A DNA stretch of 64,000 bases, from positions 14,719 through 78,718 of the forward strand of contig NZ_JBHYDX010000023.1 of NCBI RefSeq assembly GCF_051860505.1. The letters are read 5' to 3'. The DNA comes from Pannonibacter sp051860505 (GTDB lineage: Bacteria > Pseudomonadota > Alphaproteobacteria > Rhizobiales > Stappiaceae). Below the pieces are notes generated by a model that saw only the letters and a list, made by a program, of their open reading frames with translations, was not told the DNA's origin and ran no database searches. Of this stretch, positions 16,695 through 26,114 are shown in pieces. The translations under genes and the position numbers were made by a program. Each line of letters starts with the position of its first letter. Position 1 is the stretch's first letter.

Positions 16695-18292
16695 CTTGCG
16701 GCCTTTCCGGTTGCTTGCGAAACCGGCGGCAGCAGCACTGCCTGATGCATGGCCATAGGGATGCCGATCGCGACGCCATCAGGAAGAAACGTCGGAGAAA
16801 CGCGGTCATTATGCGCGGTCGCCCAGATCGGGTTGACGAGAAACAGCGACGGCAGTTCCTCGGCATAGAGCGCTTGAGCCTTGTGAAGAAGGGACAGGCG
16901 ATCCGCGGCGTTTGCGGAAATTGCCTGTTCTTGCAAGAGGTTGCGAAGCTCGGGATGATCAGGGAAGCGGTCACTGTTGAAGGCTGGGCCGAAGACTTTC
17001 CGTATCAGTGAAACAGGGTCACCCAAGGTGCTGGATGAGAACAACGCCAATTCGTAGTGTCCTGTTTCGATCTGCTGTTGCACTTGCGCCAGCTCCAGCA
17101 AACGCAGATCCACGGCCAGTCCGAAAGCTTCCAGCTGATCTGTTACCGCTGTGGCGACTGCCTTCGCCTGGGGCTGGGCCACAAGGCGCAAGGTGATCGG
17201 TTGGTTGTTCGAGGACCAGCGGCCCGCCTCGTCCCGTGACCATCCCAGGCTGGTCAGAAGAGCGTTTGCCTTCGAAATATCAACAGGATAGCTGAGCTGA
17301 CCTTGCGGATCACGCCAGGGGGAACCTTTCTGGAAAAACCCGGGATCTGCCACGACCGCTGCGCCACGATAGGCAATATCAACGAGTGCCTGACGGTCGA
17401 TGACATGGGCCAAGGCCTGGCGAGCCGCCTTTGCGCTGAAAGGTCCGGCGTGATTGAACGTCAGCCGCATCGGATGATTGCTCGGCGCCTCGACCAATTT
17501 GAACCCTGACGATCGGATCGCTTCGGCCCGGTCCAGTGGGACATCGGTGATAACGTCGATTTCACCGCGTTTCAGAGCGACAATGGCGGCATCGGTTGAC
17601 ATTTTGACGATGGCGACCGCCGGATATAGTGGCGTTCCGCGATAATAGTCCTCGTTGCGCCGCAGCAGATAGCGCCCCTGCGCCTTGTCCTGAGTTTCGA
17701 GGATATAGGGTCCACTGCCCGTAGCAGCTGCTCTTTCGGCGAAGACTTCGGGGTTGGAAATGCTGCTGTAAATGTGTTGCGGCAGAATTGGCAGCGAAGT
17801 CAGCAGTCCGGACACAAACCCGGCATCACTTTGTTTCAATTGAAGTTTTAATCGTGTTGATGTGAGGATCTCCACGCTCGCGATGCCGGACGTGCTGGCA
17901 AAGGCGTAGGGATGCTCGGCCATATAGGTGACCGTAAAGGCGACATCTTCGGCGGTCACCGGCTTGCCGTCATGCCAGCGCGCCCGGTCATCCAGTTCAA
18001 TTTCCCAGCTCAATCCATCCGTGCTTCTGGTCCAGGCTGTCGCCAGCCCGGGGACAGGGTTGCCCTGCTTGTCCTGGGCGACCAGCGTGTCAAAAATATA
18101 GCTGGTGTAGAGATATGCGGGGCCGTTCTTCATATGGGCAAACGGCGCCAGAAGCCCGTAGTCACCGCGACTGTCGGCAATGACCAGGGGGCGCTTCTCG
18201 CCCGTCGCCTGTGCGATGCCCGGTGTGGTGGAAATGCCTGATAAAAATAGAAAAATGGCGGCGGTTGCCAGGTGCAAGTTTGGGCGGAACAT
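16691..18292 (-). CDS. Extracellular solute-binding protein family 5
   Basis: This 533-residue protein has a cleavable signal peptide ending around PGIAQA (about 23-28), so it is periplasmic. It then follows the family 5 fold of dipeptide, nickel, opine and metallophore binders, with W-x-IELDDRARWHDGKPVTAEDVAFT (about 95-117) and the hinge region typical of DppA. It is the first gene of the minus-strand operon and is divergent from a LysR gene. The ligand cannot be read from sequence. The TonB receptor encoded beyond the LysR gene suggests a ligand that also needs active outer-membrane import. Confidence 0.92.
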   Translation of the reverse strand: MFRPNLHLATAAIFLFLSGISTTPGIAQATGEKRPLVIADSRGDYGLLAPFAHMKNGPAYLYTSYIFDTLVAQDKQGNPVPGLATAWTRSTDGLSWEIELDDRARWHDGKPVTAEDVAFTVTYMAEHPYAFASTSGIASVEILTSTRLKLQLKQSDAGFVSGLLTSLPILPQHIYSSISNPEVFAERAAATGSGPYILETQDKAQGRYLLRRNEDYYRGTPLYPAVAIVKMSTDAAIVALKRGEIDVITDVPLDRAEAIRSSGFKLVEAPSNHPMRLTFNHAGPFSAKAARQALAHVIDRQALVDIAYRGAAVVADPGFFQKGSPWRDPQGQLSYPVDISKANALLTSLGWSRDEAGRWSSNNQPITLRLVAQPQAKAVATAVTDQLEAFGLAVDLRLLELAQVQQQIETGHYELALFSSSTLGDPVSLIRKVFGPAFNSDRFPDHPELRNLLQEQAISANAADRLSLLHKAQALYAEELPSLFLVNPIWATAHNDRVSPTFLPDGVAIGIPMAMHQAVLLPPVSQATGKAAR

Positions 18293-18654
18293 GGGGTCGA
18301 TCCACGGCTGGACACGCTTCAGCAGGCAAATGATCGCTGCTGGCTGGCGGTCAGGTTCAAGCGTGGCGCAACGCTAGGGTGTTCAGCCGACGTCAGGCAA
18401 ATCGTTATTCCTGAGGTCTGATCTCAAGAATTGCGAAAGGACATTTTCTAGGTGCACTGCGTAAAATCCCGAAGTCCGGAACTTGGACGGACTATAGGGC
18501 TACCTTGTCTGGCCTTCGGATCAGACAGGGTCTCGCCGGCTCCAGGTTCAAGCTCTGGCAAAGTACCGTCGACAGACCCAGTCCGGAACGCGCGTCGCAT
18601 GCAATCAATCCCTGCGCGATGCGAGCGATCCCGGGCAAGGCAGAAAGGAACGGC
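18293..18654. promoter_or_regulatory. Divergent control region between transporter operon and LysR gene
   Basis: This 362-bp region has no supported gene. It holds an 11-bp direct repeat CAGGTTCAAGC at 18352-18362 and 18543-18553, one nearer each gene. It also has a separated inverted pair (GTCTGATC near 18415 and GATCAGAC near 18518) and one TGCAATCA core at 18600-18607. Any of these could be LysR sites. No clear sigma-70 promoter could be assigned. Confidence 0.4.
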
Positions 18655-19578
18655 ATGAGCACTCCTGACTTCAATCTTCTGGTGGCGTTGGACGTTTTGC
18701 TGGACGAGGTCAATGTCGCCCGGGCTGCCGTCCGCCTTAACCTCAGCCCGTCTGCCATGAGCCGTGCCCTGTCCCGCCTGCGGTCAACGACGGGGGACCC
18801 ATTGCTGGTGCGGGCGGGGCGTGAACTGGTGCCCACTCCGCGCGCACTGGAGCTTCGCCAACGGGTGGGCAGTCTTGTGCTGGAGGCGGAATCGATCCTT
18901 CGGCCTATGGCCGAGCCAAATCTTGACAGCGTGACGCGCTGCTTCACCCTGCAGACCAGCGACGGGTTCTTCGAGAATTTCATTCCTCCGCTGCTGGACC
19001 GCATAGCCGAGGAGGCACCCGGGATCCAGCTGCGCTGTATCCAGAAACCGGATCGGGACGCCGGGTCGCTAAGAGATGGAACGGCGGATATCGAGATCGG
19101 TGTCGTCCGCAAGTCGACGGGGCCGGAGTTGCGGGCCCAGGCTCTGTTCCGGGACCGGTTCATCGGCGTCGTTCGCCCGGATCATCCATTGGCTGAAAGC
19201 GAGGTCACCTTCGACCGATATATTGGCGGCCGGCATGTGCTGGTTACCCGGCGCGGGCAGGACCGGGGGCCGATCGACGAGACGCTTGCGGGACTTGGAA
19301 CGGAACGCAAACCCGGCGTAGTTGTCAGCAGTTTTACAACTGCTGTTTCCCTCGCCCGCACAACGGATCTCATCGCGACGGTTCCCGAGCGCCATACCGG
19401 TATGCTCCGAGCAGGGCTTTTCAGCTTTGACCTGCCTCTGCCACCACAAGAGCTGACAGTTTCGCTGCTCTGGCATCCGAGACTGGATGCCGATCCGGTG
19501 CATCGCTGGCTTCGGACCTGTATTCGGGGTGTTTGCAGCTCAGGTGCGGGCAAGCAACGCGACCGCCGTGTGTGTTGA
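18655..19578 (+). CDS. LysR-family transcriptional regulator (NodD/LinR-like branch)
   Basis: The ATG at 18655, behind an aaagga site, gives 307 residues beginning MSTPDFNLLVALDVLL. That is the start style of NodD/SyrM-type LysR proteins rather than the MxxxxLRxF style. The helix-turn-helix covers VARAAVRLNLSPSAMSRALS (about 22-41). It lies between a divergent solute-binding protein operon and a TonB receptor gene 149 bp downstream, so it probably controls this import system. The inducer is unknown. Confidence 0.85.
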   Translation: MSTPDFNLLVALDVLLDEVNVARAAVRLNLSPSAMSRALSRLRSTTGDPLLVRAGRELVPTPRALELRQRVGSLVLEAESILRPMAEPNLDSVTRCFTLQTSDGFFENFIPPLLDRIAEEAPGIQLRCIQKPDRDAGSLRDGTADIEIGVVRKSTGPELRAQALFRDRFIGVVRPDHPLAESEVTFDRYIGGRHVLVTRRGQDRGPIDETLAGLGTERKPGVVVSSFTTAVSLARTTDLIATVPERHTGMLRAGLFSFDLPLPPQELTVSLLWHPRLDADPVHRWLRTCIRGVCSSGAGKQRDRRVC

Positions 19579-19727
19579 GGTATACAGGCTCTAAAAACCT
19601 GAGGTTTATACTCAGATATTGCGATTGGTTTGCCGACCCACCTCTGTCCTATACCTCCCGACATCCTGTCAGTGGCTGGCAAGTCGCTGAAATCGGGATG
19701 TTTCTTGACCTGGGTAGGGGTATTGGG

Positions 19728-21707
19728 ATGGGTTGGCGACACTGTTTTTTCACCACTGCGGCGGCCTGCTATCTGCTGCCTGCAACAACTCTCGTGTCAT
19801 CGGATGTGCGTGCTGACGACAGGCCGATCACCAATCTTGGCAAGATTACTGTCACGAATGACAAGGCCAAGGACACGACAGAGGTCATCGACGCACGCCA
19901 GATTCAGCAGTCGCAACCAACCACACTGAATGAGTTGTTTGCAAAGTCATCAGACGTAGCGGTTGCCGGTGGCAACAGGACGCAGGCGCAAAAGGTCTAT
20001 GTTCGCGGTGTCGAAGAGACCAATCTCAACGTCACGCTCGATGGTGCCAAACAGGCCGGCAACCTCTACGCCCACTCTGGCAACATGCTGATTGATCCCG
20101 GTATCCTGAAGCGGGTGGACATCGGAGCGGGTACCGGTGCAGCACTCGCCGGTCCAGGCGCCCTTGGCGGTACGATCCGCTATGAGACGAAGGATGCGGA
20201 AGATCTGCTGCTTCCGGATCGCCAGTTCGGCTCGATGGTGAAGTTTTCGGCGGGCACCAACGGATCCAGAATTCAGCCATCGTTTGCCACCTATGGCATG
20301 CCGAACGAGTATTTCAGCTATCTGTTCTATGGCTCAAAGACATGGGCGCGCGACTACAAGGATGGGGCCGGGCGGGACGTCAGCGACACCGACAACCAGC
20401 CATTGAATGGCCTTGCCAAGCTGACAATTCGTCCCGCAGAGGGGCATCAGATCAAGTTCATCGCGGACTATCAGGAAGACAATGGCTTTCGCGCCTATCG
20501 CTCGAACTTCGGCGTGCCGCCGAGCCATGTGGACTTTATTGCGGAAGATCAGGAGATGTCCCGCAGGACCACAAGCCTCCGGTACAGCTTCGACCCATCT
20601 GACAATCCGCTGATCAACCTTGGACTGTTCGTCTACGACAACAAGAGCTCTTTGACCCGCTTGATCGCTGATCGGCAGACATCCTCCTGGCTGACACGCG
20701 GGCTCGATATTCGCAACCGGTCCGAGTTTGGCAGCCTCGCGCTGACTTACGGCTATGATTTCACTTGGGAGCAGTCACGCGGCGAACTGGCGTCAGGCCG
20801 CAAGGGGACCGAGACAGGTCAGACGCATGGTCTGTATGTCCAGGCCGATTACGCGCTGACCGACTATCTGTCGCTGCAGGGCGGGCTCCGGTATGATCGG
20901 GCGCTTCTGACCGATCTGGCCGGCAATCACTATGACAACGGGCGTCTCAATCCGAGCGCCCGGATCGACTTCGAACCGATCGACGGTCTGACGTTCTTCG
21001 CGTCTTGGGCCGAGGCATTTCGAGGAGTGCGCCCCATTGAGGGGCTGACACTGATCCATCGCCCGGGCATCGACCGGGCGAAGACGGATCGCACGCTTAA
21101 GGGCGAGGTCGCTCGCACGGCCGAAGCTGGCATCGAGTTCGAGCGGGACGGCTGGCGCGCGGGCTTTACCGGCTACAAGACCCGGATCGATGATACGATC
21201 CTCAACTGGCAGGGACGGAGCCTGCCCTTTGCCCGGCGCAATGCCGGGGATGTGGACGTGATCGGCTTCACTGCCCGACTCGGGCGGGACTGGAACAACT
21301 GGTCGGCGGACCTCAGCTACGCCCATTCGGATGTGAAGCAGAATGGGCAGTGGGTCAGTCCGAGTGACTGGCTGCGCAGTGTGGCGGTTCAGGGCGACAA
21401 GATTGTCGGGCGGCTTGGCTATACATTTGTAGATCACAATCTGCGGATCGACTGGACGAGCACGGTGGTTCTGCCGGAAAAGGATCTGCCATCCAGCTTT
21501 GCTGCCGGGAAACTGCCTGGCTACAACGTGCATGATCTCGCGCTGGTCTGGACTCCGACACCCGCACAGGAGTTCGGTCTCGCGATCACCAACATCTTCG
21601 ATGAAAATTACCTCGATCATACAACGCCCTACTACGTCTCAGGCGGCACCTCGACGCTGTATGAAATGGGGCGGAGCATCAGGCTCAGCGGCAGTCTGAA
21701 ATTCTGA
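19728..21707 (+). CDS. TonB-dependent outer-membrane receptor
   Basis: The ATG at 19728 gives 659 residues; an upstream in-frame ATG at 19698 is possible. The signal peptide ends near VRADD. A TonB-box-like ITVTND is near 41-46, followed by a plug domain with YVRGVEETNLNVTLDGA and a 22-strand-type barrel that ends in Phe, the outer-membrane assembly signal. It imports a metal complex, heme or other scarce ligand using TonB energy. It pairs naturally with the ABC importer beyond the LysR gene. The substrate is not determinable here; a heme/siderophore-like or metallophore ligand is the best guess. Confidence 0.9.
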   Translation: MGWRHCFFTTAAACYLLPATTLVSSDVRADDRPITNLGKITVTNDKAKDTTEVIDARQIQQSQPTTLNELFAKSSDVAVAGGNRTQAQKVYVRGVEETNLNVTLDGAKQAGNLYAHSGNMLIDPGILKRVDIGAGTGAALAGPGALGGTIRYETKDAEDLLLPDRQFGSMVKFSAGTNGSRIQPSFATYGMPNEYFSYLFYGSKTWARDYKDGAGRDVSDTDNQPLNGLAKLTIRPAEGHQIKFIADYQEDNGFRAYRSNFGVPPSHVDFIAEDQEMSRRTTSLRYSFDPSDNPLINLGLFVYDNKSSLTRLIADRQTSSWLTRGLDIRNRSEFGSLALTYGYDFTWEQSRGELASGRKGTETGQTHGLYVQADYALTDYLSLQGGLRYDRALLTDLAGNHYDNGRLNPSARIDFEPIDGLTFFASWAEAFRGVRPIEGLTLIHRPGIDRAKTDRTLKGEVARTAEAGIEFERDGWRAGFTGYKTRIDDTILNWQGRSLPFARRNAGDVDVIGFTARLGRDWNNWSADLSYAHSDVKQNGQWVSPSDWLRSVAVQGDKIVGRLGYTFVDHNLRIDWTSTVVLPEKDLPSSFAAGKLPGYNVHDLALVWTPTPAQEFGLAITNIFDENYLDHTTPYYVSGGTSTLYEMGRSIRLSGSLKF

Positions 21708-21729
21708 GGCTCCAGTGGCGGATCACCGG

Positions 21730-22188
21730 TCAAGGGAACACGCTGGTTTCCTTGACCACGCCATAGACAAGACTGGTGTTGATCGAGGCGATGCCCGGGA
21801 TGTGGTGCAACTGGTCGCGCACAAACGCCTCGTAGGCCTTCAGGTCGGCGACGACGACGCGAAGTAAATAGTCGGCCTCGCCCGTCATCAGATAGCAGGC
21901 GAGGATTTCCGGGGTGCGGCGGACGCGGGCCTCGAAATCCGAGACATTCGCGCCTTCGTGTCGCTGCAGGGAAATGCGGATGAAAGCCGTGATCTCCAGT
22001 CCGCAGGCGGCCGGGTCGACTTTGGCGGCATAGCCGGTGATGACCCCGCGCTCCTCCAGCAAGCGTACCCGGCGCAGGCAAGGGGAGGGCGACAGGTTCA
22101 CCTTTTCCGCAAGGTCCTGGTTCGTGAGGCGTCCATCCTCCTGCAAGGCGCGGATGATCTGGCGGTCCTTTGGGTCCAGTTGAGGCAT
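21730..22188 (-). CDS. mdeR: Lrp/AsnC-family regulator, MdeR-like
   Basis: The internal ATG at 22188 gives 152 residues, the normal Lrp length, beginning MPQLDPKDRQIIRALQEDGR. The helix-turn-helix (TNQDLAEKVNLSPSPCLRRV, about 22-41) is followed by an AsnC/RAM effector domain ending near VYGVVKETSVFP. It is divergent from the methionine gamma-lyase gene. In Pseudomonas putida the Lrp-type MdeR activates mdeAB in the same layout, so activation by methionine or another amino acid is likely. Confidence 0.85.
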   Translation of the reverse strand: MPQLDPKDRQIIRALQEDGRLTNQDLAEKVNLSPSPCLRRVRLLEERGVITGYAAKVDPAACGLEITAFIRISLQRHEGANVSDFEARVRRTPEILACYLMTGEADYLLRVVVADLKAYEAFVRDQLHHIPGIASINTSLVYGVVKETSVFP

Positions 22189-22318
22189 TGACGGTCGAGG
22201 CTCTGGTTGGTGTTGGCAGTATCTGCTAATATGGATCGGCAGCGTGGCATATCTTGAAAGCACATGCCAGTCTGTCAGCAGTATTCTCCTTGCATCATCT
22301 GATCTGGAGGAGTTGCCC
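22189..22318. promoter_or_regulatory. mdeR/mdeA divergent promoter region
   Basis: This 130-bp gap between divergent genes contains a possible -10 box TAATAT at 22227-22232 for mdeA. Just upstream is a short dyad GCAG-TAT-CTGC at 22216-22226 that could be an Lrp-type site. The mdeA ribosome site ctggaggag ends about 6 bases before its ATG. Confidence 0.35.
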
Positions 22319-23524
22319 ATGACCTTGAAGTCCAATGCCGGCTTTGCAACGCGCGCCATCCATCACGGCTACGACCCGATGGAAAACGAGGGCGCGCTGA
22401 CGCCGCCGATGCATCTGACCTCCACCTTCGCCTTCGACAGCGCCGAGCAGGGTGCTGCGATCTTCGCCGGCCGCGAGGGCGGCTATTTCTACTCGCGCAT
22501 TTCCAATCCGACGCTGGATCTGCTCGAACGGCGCTGCGCCGTGCTCGAAGGGGCGGAAGCTGGCCTTGCGCTGGCCTCCGGCATGGGCGCGATCACCTCG
22601 GTGCTGTGGACGTTCCTCTCGCCGGGCGATGAGGTCATCACCGACAAGACGCTCTATGGCTGCACCTTCGCCTTCCTGCGCCATGGCCTTGCCCGCTTCG
22701 GCATCACCATCACCCATGTCGACCTGACGAGCCCGTCCGATCTGGAAGCGGCGATCAGCGACAAGACGAAGATCGTCTATTTCGAAACACCGGCGAACCC
22801 GAACATGCGGCTCGTCGACATCGCCGCGATCTCCGCCATTGCCCGCAAGGCCGGTGCGCGCACAGTGGTCGACAACACCTATGCGACGCCGGTGCTCACC
22901 CGCCCGATCGAGCTGGGCGCCGACATTGTCGTGCATTCGGCGACCAAATACATGGGTGGCCATGGCGACCTGATCGGCGGCATCGCTGTGGGGCCAGGTG
23001 CGGACATCCAGCAGATCCGCCTCGTGGGCATGAAGGACATGACGGGCGCCGTCATGGCGCCGTTCAACGCCCATCTGGTGCTGCGTGGCCTCAAGACGCT
23101 GAAACTGCGCATGGAGCGCCATTGCGCCTCGGCGATGGAGGTGGCGCGATTCCTGGAAGCGCATCCGTCGGTGGCCAAGGTTTACTACCCGGGCCTCGAA
23201 AGCTTCGCGCAGCATGATCTCGCCCGCCGCCAGATGCCAGGCTTCGGTGGCATGATCGCCTTCGAACTGAAAGGTGGCTTTGCAGCCGGGTCCGCGCTGA
23301 TGAACCGCCTGATGATGATCCGGCGTGCGGTGTCGCTCGGCGATTGCGAGAGCCTGATCCAACATCCGGCTTCGATGACCCATTCCACCTATACGCCGGA
23401 AGAGCGTGCGGCCCATGGCATCGGAGAAGGTCTGATCCGCCTGTCCGTCGGCCTTGAGGAGGTCGCTGACATCATCGGTGATCTGGACAGCGCGCTGGCG
23501 GGCCGGGACGCAGCGGCAGCCTAA
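22319..23524 (+). CDS. mdeA: Methionine gamma-lyase
   Basis: The ATG at 22319 has a strong ctggaggag site and gives 401 residues, matching the family. It is a PLP enzyme of the Cys/Met metabolism group. FYSRISNPT (about 59-67) holds the neighbouring-subunit Tyr-x-Arg phosphate contacts, SATKYMGGHGD (about 207-217) holds the Schiff-base Lys, and TLYGCTF carries the Cys diagnostic for methionine gamma-lyase over cystathionine enzymes. It splits methionine to methanethiol, ammonia and 2-oxobutyrate. The oxobutyrate would be handled by the mdeB product encoded next. The divergent Lrp gene probably regulates it. Confidence 0.9.
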   Translation: MTLKSNAGFATRAIHHGYDPMENEGALTPPMHLTSTFAFDSAEQGAAIFAGREGGYFYSRISNPTLDLLERRCAVLEGAEAGLALASGMGAITSVLWTFLSPGDEVITDKTLYGCTFAFLRHGLARFGITITHVDLTSPSDLEAAISDKTKIVYFETPANPNMRLVDIAAISAIARKAGARTVVDNTYATPVLTRPIELGADIVVHSATKYMGGHGDLIGGIAVGPGADIQQIRLVGMKDMTGAVMAPFNAHLVLRGLKTLKLRMERHCASAMEVARFLEAHPSVAKVYYPGLESFAQHDLARRQMPGFGGMIAFELKGGFAAGSALMNRLMMIRRAVSLGDCESLIQHPASMTHSTYTPEERAAHGIGEGLIRLSVGLEEVADIIGDLDSALAGRDAAAA

Positions 23525-23702
23525 GATCCTTGCCCCTTGCTGCAAGCGGTGAAGAAAAACCTCCGGGCAGCGGAATCGCGAAATGGTGTTCCGGTTCGGG
23601 CGTTAAATGGCGCCCGAACCGGTAACATCTTGCTGCGAAATGCTGGCATGACTTGGGCACGAAAGCGGTACCGAACGGTACGGTTCGCGGCGAGGAGACA
23701 GG

Positions 23703-26069
23703 ATGATGGATCAGTTGAAGGTAATCGAGCAGCGACTGCTCTGGCTGGCCTGCTGGACGGTGCACAACGCCAACCACCTGCGCGACAAGGGGGACGGCGA
23801 TGTGAAGGTCGGCGGCCATCAGGCAAGCTCCGCCTCCATGGTGTCGCTGATGACCGCGCTCTATTTCCATGCGCTGAAACCGGAAGACCGGGTGGCGGTG
23901 AAGCCGCATGCCTCGCCGGTGTTCCATGCGATCCAGTATCTCATGGGCAACCAGACGCTGGAGAAGCTGCAGAATTTCCGCGCCTATGGCGGGGCGCAGA
24001 GCTATCCGTCGCGCACCAAGGACGTGGATGACGTCGACTTCTCCACCGGCTCGGTCGGGCTCGGTGTGGCGCTGCCGATCTTTGCCTCGATGACGCAGGA
24101 TTATCTCGAAGGCCACGGCTGGTTGAAGCAGCCGAAGGGCCGCATGGTGGCGCTGATCGGCGATGCCGAGCTGGACGAAGGCAACATCTACGAGGCGCTG
24201 CAGGAAGGCTGGAAGCACGAGGTCCGCAATGTCTGGTGGATCATCGACTACAACCGCCAGAGCCTCGACGGCGTCGTCCGCGAGGGGCTTTGGGCCCACA
24301 TGGAACAGATCTTTGATGCCTTCGGCTGGCGCGTGCTGCGTCTCAAGCACGGCGCGCTGCAGCGTGCAGCCTTTGCCGAGCCTGGCGGTGACAAGCTGCG
24401 CGCCTGGATCGATGCCTGCCCGAATGCGCTCTATTCCGCGCTGACCTTCCGGGGCGGGGCTGCCTGGCGCGAGCGGCTGATGGCGGATCTCGGCGACCAG
24501 GGAGCAGTCTCTGCGCTCCTCGACCGCCGCTCGGATCCAGAGCTTGCCGCCTTGATGGAAAACCTTGGCGGCCATTGCCTCGACACGCTGAAGGACGCCT
24601 TCGACAGCGCGCAGGACGAGCGGCCGACCGTGTTCCTCGCCTATACGATCAAGGGCTGGGGCACGCCGCTGGCCGGGCACAAGGACAACCACGCCGGCCT
24701 GATGACGCCGACGCAGATGGAAGAATTCCGCGGCCGCATGGGCGTGCCGCATGGAGCGGAGTGGGAGCCCTTTGCCGCCGTCGAGGATGTGGCCGGGCTG
24801 AAGGCCTTCCTCGGTACGGTGCCGTTCTTTGCCCGTGGCCGCCGGCGTTACTCGGCCGAGACCCTGCCGGCTCCGGGTGTCGCGGCGCTGTCCGACAAGA
24901 TGCTTTCCACGCAGGCTGGCTTCGGCAAGATCATGGACGAGATCGCGCGCGCAGGCGGCCCGCTCGCCGACCGCATCGTCACCACCTCGCCGGACGTGAC
25001 CGTCTCGACCAACCTCGGCGGCTGGGTCAACCGGCGCGGGCTGTTCGCCCGTGATCCGCGCGGCGACACGTTCCGTGACGAGCGCATTCCGTCGGCGCAG
25101 AAATGGGCCTTCTCGCCACAGGGCCAGCACATCGAACTCGGCATTGCCGAGATGAACCTGATGCTGATGCTGGGGGCGGCCGGCCTGTCGCACAGCCTGT
25201 TCGGCGAGCGCCTGATCCCGGTTGGCACCGTCTACGATCCCTTCGTCGTGCGCGGCCTCGATGCCCTCAACTATGCCTGTTACCAGGATGCCCGCTTCCT
25301 GCTGGTCGGCACGCCGTCCGGTGTCACGCTGGCACCGGAGGGCGGGGCGCACCAGTCCATCGGCACGCCACTGATCGGCATGTCTCAGGATGGCCTTGCC
25401 AGTTTCGAGCCGGCCTATCTGGACGAACTGGCGATCATCATGGACTGGGCCTTTGACTACATGCAGCGCGAAGGCAAGGGCGATCTGGACGAGCGCACCT
25501 GGCTGCGCGAGGAGACCGGAGGTTCGGTCTACCTGCGCCTGTCCACGCGCCCGGTCGAGCAGGTGCTGCGCCGACCGGACCCTGGGTTCAAGCAGGGCGT
25601 CATCGACGGCGCCTACTGGCTGCGCGAACCGGGGCCGAATGCCGAAGTCGTCATTGCCTATCAGGGCACCGTGGCAACCGAGGCCATTGAGGCGGCCGGC
25701 CGCATGATGGGCGCGCGGCGTGACATCGGCGTGCTGGCGGTGACCTCCGCCGACCGGCTCAACGCCGGCTGGACGGCGGCGCGGCGGGCGCGGGCGCGCG
25801 GCCACGAGACGGCGACGAGCCTTGCCGAACGGCTGATGGGCCAGCTGCCGTCGCATTGCACGCTGATCACCGTCATCGACGGCCATCCGGCGACGTTGTC
25901 CTGGCTCGGCGCGGTGGCTGGTCACCGGACCATCCCGCTCGGGGTCGAGCATTTCGGCCAGACCGGCACGATTGCCGATCTGTACCGGCATTTTGGCATC
26001 GATGCGGATGCGATTGTTGCTGCCGCTGCACGGATCACGCAGGGACGCCCGATCCAGTTGCGCGCGTGA
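23703..26069 (+). CDS. mdeB: AceE-like 2-oxo acid dehydrogenase E1 component, MdeB-like
   Basis: This 788-residue protein is related to homodimeric pyruvate dehydrogenase E1 but about 100 residues shorter. The thiamine diphosphate motif reads GDAELDEGN (about 154-162) followed by NVWWIIDYNRQSLDG. Next to a methionine gamma-lyase gene this matches Pseudomonas putida mdeB, which oxidises 2-oxobutyrate to propionyl-CoA with E2 and E3 partners made elsewhere. It starts 178 bp after mdeA; ATGs at 23703 and 23706 are both possible behind a gaggag site. The plain alternative is a second pyruvate dehydrogenase E1. Confidence 0.82.
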   Translation: MMDQLKVIEQRLLWLACWTVHNANHLRDKGDGDVKVGGHQASSASMVSLMTALYFHALKPEDRVAVKPHASPVFHAIQYLMGNQTLEKLQNFRAYGGAQSYPSRTKDVDDVDFSTGSVGLGVALPIFASMTQDYLEGHGWLKQPKGRMVALIGDAELDEGNIYEALQEGWKHEVRNVWWIIDYNRQSLDGVVREGLWAHMEQIFDAFGWRVLRLKHGALQRAAFAEPGGDKLRAWIDACPNALYSALTFRGGAAWRERLMADLGDQGAVSALLDRRSDPELAALMENLGGHCLDTLKDAFDSAQDERPTVFLAYTIKGWGTPLAGHKDNHAGLMTPTQMEEFRGRMGVPHGAEWEPFAAVEDVAGLKAFLGTVPFFARGRRRYSAETLPAPGVAALSDKMLSTQAGFGKIMDEIARAGGPLADRIVTTSPDVTVSTNLGGWVNRRGLFARDPRGDTFRDERIPSAQKWAFSPQGQHIELGIAEMNLMLMLGAAGLSHSLFGERLIPVGTVYDPFVVRGLDALNYACYQDARFLLVGTPSGVTLAPEGGAHQSIGTPLIGMSQDGLASFEPAYLDELAIIMDWAFDYMQREGKGDLDERTWLREETGGSVYLRLSTRPVEQVLRRPDPGFKQGVIDGAYWLREPGPNAEVVIAYQGTVATEAIEAAGRMMGARRDIGVLAVTSADRLNAGWTAARRARARGHETATSLAERLMGQLPSHCTLITVIDGHPATLSWLGAVAGHRTIPLGVEHFGQTGTIADLYRHFGIDADAIVAAAARITQGRPIQLRA

Positions 26070-26090
26070 TTGCCTGCTGATTGAAAACTG

Positions 26091-26113
26091 ACCGGAGGTC
26101 TCAGGCCTCCGGT
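26091..26113 (+). terminator. Hairpin left of repeat copy 1
   Basis: An ACCGGAGG / CCTCCGGT stem directly follows the mdeB stop by about 20 bases but lacks a T-run. A near-identical hairpin (21 of 23 bases) recurs at 26299-26321 and is followed by TTTTG. The pair looks like one terminator split or duplicated around the intervening repeat. Confidence 0.6.
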
Positions 26114-26114
26114 T

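Noticed and set aside
18505..18654. 50-residue N-terminal extension of the second LysR gene
   Set aside because: The conserved LysR start is at 18655 with its own ribosome site; the upstream frame has no family similarity.
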